Origin: JANRKN01 sp033763435
GTDB lineage: Bacteria > Planctomycetota > Phycisphaerae > Phycisphaerales > UBA1924
Reading direction: 5' to 3'
Assembly: GCA_033763435.1 (NCBI GenBank)
Contig: JANRKN010000036.1
Location: forward strand, 1-41,716
DNA length: 41,716 bases
Position 1 is the first letter of the stretch, and every line of letters starts with the position of its first letter. This document shows positions 7,918-16,440 of this stretch, piece after piece. The notes under the pieces were generated by a model. That model searched no databases. It was not told the DNA's origin and saw nothing but the letters and a program-made list of their open reading frames with translations. Both the position numbers and the translations under genes were made by a program.

Positions 7918-8793
7918 ATGGCGCCCAGGCCCCGCAGCGCACTCTCGCCCCTCTCGCCCGACGAACTCCGCCGGGAGCTTTGGCTCCTCACGCCCGAGGC
8001 GGTGCGTCGGCTCGACGCCCTCGCGGTCGAGCGCTACGGCATGGCGTCCGCCGCGCTGATGGAGTCGGCCTCGCGCGCGGTCGCCGATGCGGCGCTCGAA
8101 CTCGTCGGCGCGCTCCCAGCCCCGCGGGTGCTCATCCTCTGCGGCCCGGGCAACAACGGGGGCGATGGGCTCGCCGCCGCGCGGCTCCTTCACAACGCGG
8201 GCTGCGCGGTCGCGTGCGTCCGCCTGCCCGGCGCGCGGGAGAGTTCGCCCGACCACGCCCGCGAGCTGCGCACCGCCCGCGCGATGGGCCTGCGCGTTCT
8301 GGAGATCGACCCCGCCTGCGCGCCCGAGCAGGCGCGAGCGGTCTTCCGCGACGTCGTGCCGATGGTCGGCGCGCCCGCGCTGATCATCGACGCGGTCTTC
8401 GGCACGGGGCTGTCGCGCGAGGTCGAGGGCCAGGCCGCGGCCGTGCTGGGCGCGGTGAACGAACTGGCCGACGAACACGCATGCCCGGTGCTCGCGGTCG
8501 ACGTGCCCTCGGGGCTGGACGCGAGCACGGGCGAGCCGCGGCTGCGGACCGCCGAGGGACTCTCTGCCGTGCGTGCGGACGTGACGGTCACGTTCGTCGG
8601 GCTCAAGCCCGGGCTGTGCGCGCTCGGAGCCCAGGGGTTTGTGGGCGAGGTGGTCGTGGCGGACCTGGGCGTCCCGCGCGAACTCGTTCGAGAACTGGGC
8701 CAGCGGATTGAACCGCTGGAGGGCGCGGACGAATCGCCCCGCCGACGCAAGGCCCGCGGCACGGGCCGACGCCCGGGGCCGAGCAAGGATTGA
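7918..8793 (+). CDS. nnrE: NAD(P)H-hydrate epimerase (YjeF_N domain)
   Basis: This 291-residue protein interconverts the R and S forms of damaged, hydrated NAD(P)H so a dehydratase can repair them. YjeF_N signatures are visible: LTPEAVRRLDALAVERYGM near the N terminus, the loop LILCGPGNNGGDGLAAARLL, IIDAVFGTGLSREVEG, VDVPSGLDASTGE, and TVTFVGLKPGLCALGAQGFVGEV. Only the epimerase half is present. The dehydratase (NnrD/YjeF_C) domain often fused to it is absent and must be encoded elsewhere. The C-terminal ~25 residues are basic (RRRKARGTGRRPG). It is divergent from the glycosyltransferase, with 38 nt between the start codons, so the two promoters must overlap. Confidence 0.92.
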   Translation: MAPRPRSALSPLSPDELRRELWLLTPEAVRRLDALAVERYGMASAALMESASRAVADAALELVGALPAPRVLILCGPGNNGGDGLAAARLLHNAGCAVACVRLPGARESSPDHARELRTARAMGLRVLEIDPACAPEQARAVFRDVVPMVGAPALIIDAVFGTGLSREVEGQAAAVLGAVNELADEHACPVLAVDVPSGLDASTGEPRLRTAEGLSAVRADVTVTFVGLKPGLCALGAQGFVGEVVVADLGVPRELVRELGQRIEPLEGADESPRRRKARGTGRRPGPSKD

Positions 8794-8827
8794 TTCGACC
8801 CGCCGGGGTGCGACGATCAGAAGAGGA

Positions 8828-8875
8828 CGCGGGTGGGGACGGGTGGGGATACGGGTGGGGATGGGTTGTGGGGCG
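8828..8875 (+). repeat. G-rich direct repeat, G-quadruplex-capable, in the nnrE-bfn gap
   Basis: Three near-identical copies of CGGGTGGGGA stand in a row, followed by ATGGG and TGTGGGG. All have G-runs of 3-4 on the plus strand with 1-4 nt loops, which fits a G-quadruplex consensus. It lies between the nnrE stop (8793) and the next start (8897), so it would be in the transcript just ahead of the ribosome-binding site. Confidence 0.6.
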
Positions 8876-8896
8876 CGTCAGGAAGGATCCACCGTC

Positions 8897-9313
8897 ATGG
8901 CCGTGCTGATGGAGCTTTCGCGGATCCTGATCCGGGAGCTGAACGACGTGCAGATCATCGAGCTGCGCGAGGTGTCGCCCGCGGGCGAGCGCGCGCGGTC
9001 GTTCCCGATCGTGATCGGCCTGCCCGAGGCGTACGCCATCCAGCGCCGGCTCAAGGGCGTGACGATCAAGCGCCCGCAGACGCACGACCTGCTCGGGAAC
9101 GTGATCGAGCAGCTCGGGGGCGAGCTCGAGTCGATCACGATCGCCGACCTGTCGGACCACACGTTCTTCGCGACGCTCGACGTGCGCCGCGACGGCGAGC
9201 TGCTGCGCATCGATTCGCGCCCGTCGGACGCGATCGCACTGGGCGTGGCGCACAAGGTGCCGATCTACGTCGAGGAGCACGTGCTCGACGCGGCCCAAGG
9301 CGAAGAACCCTGA
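8897..9313 (+). CDS. Bifunctional nuclease (BFN, DUF151) domain protein
   Basis: The 138-residue protein is a full-length single-domain member of the BFN/DUF151 family. The family has reported DNase/RNase activity in plants and is widespread in bacteria with an unsettled role. Recognisable blocks are FPIVIGLPEAYAIQRRL near the start, RPQTHDLLGNVIEQLGGEL, HTFFATLDVRRDGELLRIDS, and the signature RPSDAIALGVAHKVPIYVEE. ATG 8897 is supported by GGAAGG at 8881-8886, 10 nt upstream. A G-rich repeat precedes it. The gene sits between nnrE and truD on the same strand. Confidence 0.9.
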   Translation: MAVLMELSRILIRELNDVQIIELREVSPAGERARSFPIVIGLPEAYAIQRRLKGVTIKRPQTHDLLGNVIEQLGGELESITIADLSDHTFFATLDVRRDGELLRIDSRPSDAIALGVAHKVPIYVEEHVLDAAQGEEP

Positions 9314-9339
9314 CGCTGAACCCGACGAGGAACCCGTCC

Positions 9340-10734
9340 GTGCCCGAGGCCGAACCCACGCACAACCCAAGCGCCGCAGCGCCCCTGGACCCGACCCAGG
9401 GCGCGAACGCCGATCCGCACGTGCAGCCCGCGGCGTATCTCACCGCGTCGGTCCCGGGCATCGGCGGACACATCAAAGAACGCGCCGAGGACTTCATCGT
9501 CGATGAGGTCCCGCTCTATCAGCCCTCGGGCGACGGCGAGCATATCTATCTGTACATCGAGAAAAAGGGCCTCTCGACGACGGAAATGCTCACGATCCTG
9601 ATGCGCCACTTCGGCGTCGGGCGCATCGCGGTGGGCGTCGCGGGCATGAAGGACAAGCGCGCGATGACGCGCCAGGTCGTCTCGCTGCACGCGCCCGGCA
9701 AGCGGCTGGAAGACTTTCCGATGCTCCGGCACGAGCGCCTGTTCGTGCACTGGGCCGACTATCACAACAACAAGCTCCGCACCGGGCACCTGCTGGGCAA
9801 CCGCTTCTCGATCCGCGTGCGGGGCGTGGAGCCAACGTCGGTCGTGCGCGCGAAGAAGTCTCTGGACCTGCTCGAGGCCTCGGGCGTGCCCAACCGCTAC
9901 GGCGAGCAGCGGTTCGGGAACCTGGGCAACAACCACCTCGTCGGGCGCGCGATGATCCTCGGGCAGCACGAGCGCGCGATCCACGAGTGGCTCGGCATCG
10001 GCGCGCGGCGGGGCGTGCAGCCGCACATCTTCGCCGAGGCGCGCGATCTCGCGGACAAGGGCCAGTGGCTCGACGCCGCCGAGCGCTATCCGCTCTACGC
10101 CCGCGCGGAGCGCCGCCTGTGCGCGAAGCTCGGCAAGGGCGTGCCGCCCCACGACGCGCTCGCGAGCGTCGACGAGCCCTTCCGGCGGTTCATGATCAGC
10201 GCGTTCCAGTCGGCGGTCTTCAACATCGTGCTCGACAAGCGCCTGGACGCCGGCACGCTCGACACGCTGCTGCCCGGCGACATCGCGCTTCACGTTGACG
10301 ATCGGCGCCTCCGGCGCATCGATGACACCAACGCCGCCGACCCCGCGCTGCGCGAGGCCCTCGCCTCCAAGCTTCTCAGCCCCAGCGGGCCGATGTGGGG
10401 CGCGCGGATGCCCAAGGCGACCGGCGATGTGCTCCGCACGGAGACCGAGGCACTCGCCGAGCTGGGCGTCACGCCCGCGGACCTCATCGAGTTCCAGAAG
10501 CACTCGGGCCGACTGATCGACGGCTCGCGCAGGCCCCTGCGTGTGCCGCTGATCGACCCCGCGGTCGAGGGCGGCGTCGACGAGCACGGCGCGTTCGTGC
10601 GCCTGGCCTTTGAAATGCCGCGCGGAAGCTTTGCGACCGTCGTGCTCCGCGAGGTCATCAAGCCCAAGCCCGGCCAGAGCCTCGAGGACGATTCGCCCGG
10701 TGAGAGCGACGAGCTCGAGGAGTCACGCGGATGA
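9340..10734 (+). CDS. truD: tRNA pseudouridine(13) synthase TruD
   Basis: TruD isomerises U13 of tRNA to pseudouridine. The 464-residue protein carries the catalytic motif GMKDKRAMTRQ with the nucleophile Asp (about residue 105), HLLGNRFSIRVRG, and the family block NRYGEQRFGNLGNN. The C-terminal part contains the TruD-specific insertion region, making it longer than the ~350-residue E. coli enzyme. The first ~35 residues are a Pro/Ala-rich extension. I chose GTG 9340 because GAGGAA (9327-9332) sits 7 nt before it; the open frame further upstream overlaps the BFN gene and shows no similarity. Its stop overlaps the start of the HAD gene by 4 nt (ATGA), so the two are translationally coupled. 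Confidence 0.94.
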   Translation: MPEAEPTHNPSAAAPLDPTQGANADPHVQPAAYLTASVPGIGGHIKERAEDFIVDEVPLYQPSGDGEHIYLYIEKKGLSTTEMLTILMRHFGVGRIAVGVAGMKDKRAMTRQVVSLHAPGKRLEDFPMLRHERLFVHWADYHNNKLRTGHLLGNRFSIRVRGVEPTSVVRAKKSLDLLEASGVPNRYGEQRFGNLGNNHLVGRAMILGQHERAIHEWLGIGARRGVQPHIFAEARDLADKGQWLDAAERYPLYARAERRLCAKLGKGVPPHDALASVDEPFRRFMISAFQSAVFNIVLDKRLDAGTLDTLLPGDIALHVDDRRLRRIDDTNAADPALREALASKLLSPSGPMWGARMPKATGDVLRTETEALAELGVTPADLIEFQKHSGRLIDGSRRPLRVPLIDPAVEGGVDEHGAFVRLAFEMPRGSFATVVLREVIKPKPGQSLEDDSPGESDELEESRG

Positions 10735-11411
10735 CCGGCACGCATGCTGATTCCCGCTCCGGCCCGACGGTCGTCTGCTTCGACTGGGGCGGCGTGATCC
10801 TGCGCATCTGCCGGTCCTGGGCCGAGGGCTGCGCCCGCGCGGGCGTGCCGATGCGCGAAGAAGCCGTGACGCCCGAATCGATGGCGCTGCGCAAGGCCGC
10901 GGCGCACGACTATCAGATCGGCGCGATCACGCGCGATGAGTTCCTCGCGACGATCTCGCGCGCGACGGGCCACGCGTATTCGCCCGCGGAAGTCAAGCTC
11001 GTGCACGACGCGTGGCTCATCGAGGAGTACGCGGGCGTCGCCGCGCTCGTCGAGCGACTGCACGCGACGCCGGGCCTGCGCACCGCGCTCCTGAGCAACA
11101 CCAACGCCTGCCACTGGGCGCGCGGGGGCGACGGCCTCGGACGCGACTACCCCACCGCCGGGCGGCTCCAGCTCCGCCACGCCTCGCACCTGCTCAGGCT
11201 CGCCAAGCCCGATCAGGCGATCTATCGCGCGTTCGAGCGCGAGGTCGCCTCGGCCTTGGGTTCAGCGCCCGCGCAGATCGTCTTCTTCGATGACCTTGCC
11301 GAGAACATCGCCTCCGCGCAGGCCTGCGGCTGGCGCGCGGTGCAGGTCGATCACACGGGCGACACCGCGGCGCAGATGACCCGCGCGCTTGAATCGCTCG
11401 GGATCTTCTAG
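10731..11411 (+). CDS. HAD-superfamily hydrolase, subfamily IA-like
   Basis: The 226-residue protein shows the four HAD motifs. Motif I is VVCFDWGGVIL, with the nucleophile Asp near residue 19 followed by W-G-G, so the usual second Asp is replaced by Gly. Motif II is ALLSNTNACHW, motif III the Lys in RLAKPDQAIY, and motif IV VFFDDLAENIASAQACGW. The missing second Asp of motif I is common in the FDxGGVL subgroup and can mean loss of classical phosphatase chemistry. The substrate is unknown. The ATG overlaps the truD stop by 4 nt. The gene ends with TAG and converges on the YyaL-type gene, with 16 nt between. Confidence 0.86.
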   Translation: MTGTHADSRSGPTVVCFDWGGVILRICRSWAEGCARAGVPMREEAVTPESMALRKAAAHDYQIGAITRDEFLATISRATGHAYSPAEVKLVHDAWLIEEYAGVAALVERLHATPGLRTALLSNTNACHWARGGDGLGRDYPTAGRLQLRHASHLLRLAKPDQAIYRAFEREVASALGSAPAQIVFFDDLAENIASAQACGWRAVQVDHTGDTAAQMTRALESLGIF

Positions 11412-11427
11412 GCCCCCGCTATCTCGC

Positions 11428-13806
11428 TCAGCCCTCGCCGAGTGCCGCACCGTCGAGACCCCCGTCCCGACCACGATCCAGCGCAACGTCCAGCTCCAGC
11501 CTCGTGGGCGGCAGGCACTCGCGGTCGGAGCACGCCTGGCACGTGACCAGCAGCAGAGGCGTTCCCGACCATGCGCCCGCGCGCTCGAGCGCGACGCGCA
11601 GCTCGAACTCGCCCGCGTAGACCTGCACCTCGTGCCCCATCACGCCGTACGGCACGCCGGGCGGATAGTCCGCGAACGCCTGCACGCCCGCGCCGTTGTG
11701 CACGCTCACGCGGAAGGGCACGAGCCCCGGCGCGCCCGTCGCCGCCGCGACGTGATACCCCGGCGCGATGCGGACAAACAGCCGAAGCTCCGCCGGCTCG
11801 CCCTCGTTCAGCGTCAGCCGCTCGGTGTCGGCGTAGATCTCCACGGGCTGGAAGTCCGCGGGCCGCTCGGTCGGCTCGGGCGCGGCATGCTCGCCCGGGC
11901 GCGTGATGATCTCGGCCGCACCCCCGCCCATCGTGAGCGCGCGAAACGTCGCGCGCACGGCATTGCTCAGGCTCACGGGGTTCGCGCGGATCTGCCCGCT
12001 CAGGCCCCGCAGCGTTCGGCCCGCCCACTCGGCCCAGCGCTCGTCGCCCGTGAGCTCCGCAAGGTCGAGCAGCGCGTGCGCCATCATGCCCGGGCCCGAG
12101 GGCACCGCGCCGTCGTGCGTCGAGCTGGTGCGGACAAAGAGCTGACTCTGGCCTGGGCGGGTGTCGGACCAGCGTGAGGCTTCTCCAGACCAGAACGCGC
12201 CTCGCGCACGCTCGATGAGCGCGGAGGCTTCGCCGATCCAGCGCGAGCTCTCCTCGGGCGCGAGCGCGCGGGCGGTGCGCGCGAGCTGCGTGAGGCCCAG
12301 GGCCATCGCGGCCGAGTCCTCGAGCACGCCCAGTGGCCCCGCAACGCCCCTGCGCCAGGTGCGGAGCAGTTCGCCCGAGGCCCCGCGCATCGTGCCCAGG
12401 ACGAACGAGGCCGCGCGGCTGGCGCTTGCGTAGAACGCGCGGTCTTCGAGCAGCAGCGCGCCGCGGGCCATGCCGCGGATCATCAGCCCGTTCCACGCGG
12501 CGATCACCTTGTCGTCGGTGTGGGGCTGCTTGCGCGTGTCGCGCACGCGGAGCAGTTCGGCGCAGAGCTCATCGAGCCGCTGCGTGAATGCTTCCGCGCC
12601 ATGCTCGCGCCCGAGCGCAAACTCGCGCGCGAGGTTCTCTGGGCGCTCCGCGAGATACAGCACGTTGCGCGCAGGCTCGCTGGGATGGTGCGGATCGCGG
12701 AAGTTGGGCCCGTGCGACAGGCCCAGCGCGCCCAGCGCGAGGTCCACGTCGGCCGCCGGGCGATGCGCGAGCGCCGCGCGGACTTCCTCGGCCGTCCACA
12801 GATAGTTCAGCCCCTCGCGGTGGTCGACCTCCGCGTCCTGCGCCGACCAGAACCCGCCCGCGGGGTCGGTCAGGTTCGCGCACACGTACTCGAGCGTCCG
12901 GCGCGTGACCTTGGCAAAGAACGGATCGTTGTACAGCGCCGCGGCCTCGGCGTAGAGGTGCGCGAGCAGGCCCTGGTCGTACAGCATCTTCTCAAAGTGC
13001 GGCACGAGCCAGAACCCATCGACGCTGTAGCGGTGAAACCCGCCCGCGAGCTGATCGAACAGCCCGCCGATCGCCATGCGATTCAGCGTGCGCCTCACCG
13101 CCTCGTCGATCGCGTCGCCCGTCGCGTCGTCGCCCGCGCGGGTGCGCACCGCCAGCAGCAGCTCGGGGTACACCGGCTGCGGAAACTTGGGCGCGGAGCC
13201 GAACCCGCCGTGCTGACGGTCGAACATCCGCAGCAGCGACGCGACCGCGTTGGTGACCGGCGCCGAATCCAGCGCCGACTCAGGCTGCGCGCTCGCAAGA
13301 TGCTCCGCGACCGCGTCCGCGACGGCCTGGGCCTGGGCGAGCACTTCCGTTCGCTGCGTCTGCCACGCGCGCGACATCGTCTCGAGCACGCGCGCAAAGC
13401 CCGGCACGCCCGGCCGATCTTCGGGCGGAAAGTACGTGCCCGCGAAGAACGGCCTCAGGCGCTCGGGCTCGAGAAAGACGTTCATGGGCCAGCCGCCCGA
13501 GCCGCGCGTGATGAGCAGCGAGGCCATGTAGACCTCGTCGACGTCCGGGCGCTCCTCGCGGTCGACCTTGATCGCGACGTAGCGCTCGTTGAGGATCTGC
13601 GCAAGCGCCTCGCTCTCGAAGCTCTCGCGCTCCATCACGTGGCACCAATAGCATGTCGAATAGCCCACGCTCAGCAGGATCGGCACATCGCGCCGACGCG
13701 CCTCGGCGAAGGCCTCCTCGCCCCAGGGACGCCAATCGACAGGATTGCGCGCGTGCTGGAGAAGATAGGGGCTGGACTCGCGGGCGAGGCGATTCTCGTG
13801 GGCCAT
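11428..13806 (-). CDS. YyaL/SSP411-type thioredoxin-domain protein fused to a DsbD-alpha-like domain
   Basis: The 792-residue protein begins with the highly conserved DUF255 thioredoxin-like domain: SSPYLLQHARNPVDW, GYSTCYWCHVMERESFE (CxxC at about residues 52-55), and VDREERPDVDEVYM. A six-hairpin (alpha/alpha)6 barrel region follows, like N-acylglucosamine 2-epimerases (GGFHRYSVDGFWLVPHFEKMLYDQ). Beyond the usual ~670 residues is an extra C-terminal domain. Its segments LFVRIAPGYHVAA and VTCQACSDRECLPPTRL match the electron-accepting N-terminal DsbD alpha domain with its cysteine pair. That makes a thiol relay within one chain plausible. No signal peptide is visible, which is odd for a DsbD-alpha domain. 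ATG 13806 has no Shine-Dalgarno but has TAAACT 5 nt upstream. Confidence 0.88.
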   Translation of the reverse strand: MAHENRLARESSPYLLQHARNPVDWRPWGEEAFAEARRRDVPILLSVGYSTCYWCHVMERESFESEALAQILNERYVAIKVDREERPDVDEVYMASLLITRGSGGWPMNVFLEPERLRPFFAGTYFPPEDRPGVPGFARVLETMSRAWQTQRTEVLAQAQAVADAVAEHLASAQPESALDSAPVTNAVASLLRMFDRQHGGFGSAPKFPQPVYPELLLAVRTRAGDDATGDAIDEAVRRTLNRMAIGGLFDQLAGGFHRYSVDGFWLVPHFEKMLYDQGLLAHLYAEAAALYNDPFFAKVTRRTLEYVCANLTDPAGGFWSAQDAEVDHREGLNYLWTAEEVRAALAHRPAADVDLALGALGLSHGPNFRDPHHPSEPARNVLYLAERPENLAREFALGREHGAEAFTQRLDELCAELLRVRDTRKQPHTDDKVIAAWNGLMIRGMARGALLLEDRAFYASASRAASFVLGTMRGASGELLRTWRRGVAGPLGVLEDSAAMALGLTQLARTARALAPEESSRWIGEASALIERARGAFWSGEASRWSDTRPGQSQLFVRTSSTHDGAVPSGPGMMAHALLDLAELTGDERWAEWAGRTLRGLSGQIRANPVSLSNAVRATFRALTMGGGAAEIITRPGEHAAPEPTERPADFQPVEIYADTERLTLNEGEPAELRLFVRIAPGYHVAAATGAPGLVPFRVSVHNGAGVQAFADYPPGVPYGVMGHEVQVYAGEFELRVALERAGAWSGTPLLLVTCQACSDRECLPPTRLELDVALDRGRDGGLDGAALGEG

Positions 13807-13811
13807 GCGGA

Positions 13812-13817
13812 AGTTTA
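13812..13817 (-). promoter_or_regulatory. Candidate -10 (TAAACT) for a leaderless YyaL-type gene
   Basis: Read on the minus strand, TAAACT is followed by 5 nt (TCCGC) and the ATG at 13806. No Shine-Dalgarno is present. It lies in the 42-nt gap after the unknown gene at 13849, so the YyaL-type gene probably has its own promoter. Confidence 0.5.
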
Positions 13818-13848
13818 GGGTGGGCCCGCGCGCGAACCGGCCGCGAAA

Positions 13849-14826
13849 TCAGCGCGCCCGCAGCGAGGGCGAGGGCCTGCGCGCGCCCACCTCGCGGAAG
13901 ACCAGCGCGGCGACCTCGCGCGCGGGCTCGGCGGGGACGGGCAGCCGCGCGTCGTCCTCATCGGCCTCGCAGAACGCCTCGGCGACGCTGGCCGTGCCAC
14001 GCGTCCCGAAGACCGCGCGCATCGCGCCCAGGCTCGAGCGCAGCACCGCGTCGGCCGGCAGATGAACCGAGGCGATTGAGACCAGACCCTCGACGATGCG
14101 GGGCTCGTCGTCCTCGCCGGGCATCGCGCGGACGCGGGCGAGCGCATCGGGGAAGGCCCGCGCGTACGCGCGCGAGCTGGCCGCGAGGTCCTCCGCATCG
14201 CCCGAGCCAAAGGCCTCGCGAAGCTCCGAGAGCTCCGCGTCGAGCTCCTCGCGCATCGCGAGCACCCGCTCGGCCGAGGCCTGCGTGAGCACGGGCACGA
14301 CCGTGACGCCCCGCTCGCGCGCGAGCGCCGCCTCGGCCTTCTGCGCCACGCTCACCGCGCTCGAGCGCGCAACGAGCAGCCCGGTGCGTGAGGCAAAGCG
14401 ATCGAGCCCGGCCGTCAGGGGCACGGTGATCGCGGGGTCGGGCCCGCCCTTGAGAACGTCCGCCGCCATCGCCTCGAGATAGCGCCTGGGCTCATCGAAC
14501 AGCTCGGGCTTCATCAGCGATCTCAGCGCGGCCAGGTCCGGCTCGCGGTCGATCCGCGCCGCGACCGCGCGGATGTCGCCCCGCAAGTCCTGATCGTCGT
14601 GCACGCTCACCAGCACGCCCGCGCGGAACAAGGGCAGCGCCCAGCGCCAGCTCTGCACGAACGCGCGGTAGTTGGGCAGCCGCTCGCTCGCGGCCTCCAG
14701 ATCCGACGCCGACCGCGCCGCCCCAGGCACGGGCAGCAACGTCACCACCCGCGCGGCCAGCAGCGCCGAGGCCATCGCCGGCAGCTCGCGCGTCGTCAGG
14801 TGATAGGGGCTGACCGCGATCTTCAC
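13849..14826 (-). CDS. Unrecognised protein, 325 residues
   Basis: I do not recognise a family. The protein is soluble-looking, with no signal peptide and no clear membrane helix. It begins MKIAVSPYHLTTRELPAMAS and is rich in Ala, Arg, Glu and Asp, with several predicted helices (for example REELDAELSELREAFGSGD). The C terminus has an acidic patch (CEADEDDARL) then a basic end. The start is GTG 14826, chosen because the similarity-free upstream region is only 40 nt and TATTCT lies 5 nt before it. Codon use and GC match the neighbours, so it is probably a real gene. It sits between a secreted hydrolase and the YyaL-type gene on the same strand. Confidence 0.7.
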   Translation of the reverse strand: MKIAVSPYHLTTRELPAMASALLAARVVTLLPVPGAARSASDLEAASERLPNYRAFVQSWRWALPLFRAGVLVSVHDDQDLRGDIRAVAARIDREPDLAALRSLMKPELFDEPRRYLEAMAADVLKGGPDPAITVPLTAGLDRFASRTGLLVARSSAVSVAQKAEAALARERGVTVVPVLTQASAERVLAMREELDAELSELREAFGSGDAEDLAASSRAYARAFPDALARVRAMPGEDDEPRIVEGLVSIASVHLPADAVLRSSLGAMRAVFGTRGTASVAEAFCEADEDDARLPVPAEPAREVAALVFREVGARRPSPSLRAR

Positions 14827-14831
14827 GCGGG

Positions 14832-14837
14832 AGAATA
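14832..14837 (-). promoter_or_regulatory. Candidate -10 (TATTCT) for a leaderless unknown gene
   Basis: On the minus strand TATTCT is followed by 5 nt (CCCGC) and the GTG at 14826. No Shine-Dalgarno or good -35 is visible. Confidence 0.45.
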
Positions 14838-14866
14838 GATCGGCTCGCGCCCGGACGCCCTGAGGG

Positions 14867-16297
14867 TTATCTCTCGCTCTGGGGGCGTTTCTCGCCCGCG
14901 GACACCGACGCGTCGATCCAGCTCAGCACCTCGCCCCACTGGGTCGGGAGCATCATGAACAGCAGCTCGTGCCCGGCGTTGCTGAGGCGACGCTCGGGCC
15001 GGCCCAGCCGCTCCCAGAGCAGATCGCCGTAGACCGCGGGCACGGCCTGATCGCTCGCCCCCTGCAGCAGCAGCACACGCCGACCGCGCAGACGCGCCGC
15101 GGTGTGGTACGAATCCATCGACGCGACGCGCAGGTACTTCTCGTGCAGCGCCCGGCGCTGTTCCTCCGTCGGGGGCGAGGGCCAGCGCACGCTCGTCGCG
15201 GCGATCCAGCGCCCGTAATTGCTGCTCTCGGCGATGCCCCAGAAGTTGCACCCGCCGCCGATGATGATCGCCCCGGCGTACTTCTCCACCTCGCGCGCCA
15301 CCACCGTCGGCAGGATCATCCCGCCCCCCGACATCCCGACCGCCACGCGCGGCAGCGCGCCCGCGCCCGGCACCTTCTCCGCGACGAACGCGAACGCACG
15401 CTCCACCGCGTACGCCGCCTCCGCCGTGCGCGTGCCGAACGTGTCGGCAAGCACCTTCGCCGAGGCATCGAGGTTCGCCGGGTCGATCGTGTGTTCGAAG
15501 CGCTCGGTGAAGCGACCCGGGTGCGCGAGCATCCGCAGCACCGCATAGCCCGAGGACCGCAGGCGCGCCTGAAGCTGGTCGATGATCGGCTCGGGCGTCC
15601 CGAACATCCCGGGCATGATCAGCACAATCGCCCGCGGCGCGTCCTTGGCTTGGCCCGTCGCGTCGAGGTACACAAACGACGTGCGCTCGAGCACCAGCGT
15701 CTTCGCGTCGTCCGCGCGAGGCTGCGCAGAGATCACCTTGAACGCCAGCCGGGGACGATCGCGCCGAGCCTGCGGAGGCTGCGCGCCGGGCTCGTCCGCC
15801 GCGGGCGGGTCGTTCAGACGCACGACGTACGCGTTCGAACCCTCGGCCTCGAACCGCGGCACGGGCGCACCCGCGGGCAACTCACGCGCGAGAAGCTCAA
15901 AGTCGGCCCGGTCCTCGGCGCGGTGCGCGTCGGCGCCCCCGAACCACGTGCGAGATTCAATGACCTTCACCGGCCTCAGCAGGCTCTCACGCAGCACCAT
16001 GTACGGCTGCGCGTCGCCCGCACGCGGAGACCACCGCGCGGGCCAGACAGGCTCAAGCGCGGGCAGATCGGTCGGCAGTTGCAGGGGCGCGACCGGCTGA
16101 CGCGGGTACTGAGGCAGCGACTGCGCCCACGCCTCGGCCCGCGGCAGGATCAGCGTCAGCGAAGGCGCCGCCCACGTCAGCGCGACCAGCGCCCGGAGCG
16201 CCGATCCCGAGAAGTACGCCCGCGTCGCGGCGTGGCTCCGCGTCATCACACGCCCCGCACGCGCCCGCACTCGCTCCGCACGCCGATCGTGGGTCAT
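14867..16297 (-). CDS. Secreted alpha/beta hydrolase
   Basis: The protein has 476 residues. An N-terminal export signal (ALRALVALTWAAPSLTLILP, then AEAWAQS) follows a basic start. The mature part holds an alpha/beta hydrolase core: VLIMPGMFGTPEP (oxyanion region), VAVGMSGGGMIL with the nucleophile Ser, LLLQGASDQAVPA with the acidic residue, and NAGHELLFM with the His. The substrate is unknown; it is not closely similar to the hydrolase at 4721-6550. ATG 16297 is chosen because GGAGAGAGG lies immediately upstream on the minus strand (GGAG about 6-9 nt away). An ATG at 16246 would also give a signal peptide. A strong hairpin (16367-16395) separates it from the PEP-CTERM gene upstream. Confidence 0.8.
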   Translation of the reverse strand: MTHDRRAERVRARAGRVMTRSHAATRAYFSGSALRALVALTWAAPSLTLILPRAEAWAQSLPQYPRQPVAPLQLPTDLPALEPVWPARWSPRAGDAQPYMVLRESLLRPVKVIESRTWFGGADAHRAEDRADFELLARELPAGAPVPRFEAEGSNAYVVRLNDPPAADEPGAQPPQARRDRPRLAFKVISAQPRADDAKTLVLERTSFVYLDATGQAKDAPRAIVLIMPGMFGTPEPIIDQLQARLRSSGYAVLRMLAHPGRFTERFEHTIDPANLDASAKVLADTFGTRTAEAAYAVERAFAFVAEKVPGAGALPRVAVGMSGGGMILPTVVAREVEKYAGAIIIGGGCNFWGIAESSNYGRWIAATSVRWPSPPTEEQRRALHEKYLRVASMDSYHTAARLRGRRVLLLQGASDQAVPAVYGDLLWERLGRPERRLSNAGHELLFMMLPTQWGEVLSWIDASVSAGEKRPQSER

Positions 16298-16366
16298 GCC
16301 TCTCTCCGACGCTCGCGGGGCTCTCCCGGTTCGCGCACAGGCCACAGTACGACGTCGGAAAGCACC

Positions 16367-16395
16367 GCGGGCCCGGGTGCTGAGCCCGGGCCCGC
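16367..16395 (-). terminator. Hairpin after the PEP-CTERM gene
   Basis: A perfect 11-bp inverted repeat (GCGGGCCCGGG / CCCGGGCCCGC) with a 7-nt loop lies 45 nt downstream of the stop of the minus-strand PEP-CTERM gene. The following T-tract is short, so it is a probable but not classical intrinsic terminator. Confidence 0.65.
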
Positions 16396-16440
16396 AAGGT
16401 CAGTTCAGCAGACTTGGATTTTGCTCAGAGCCGGGACTGC

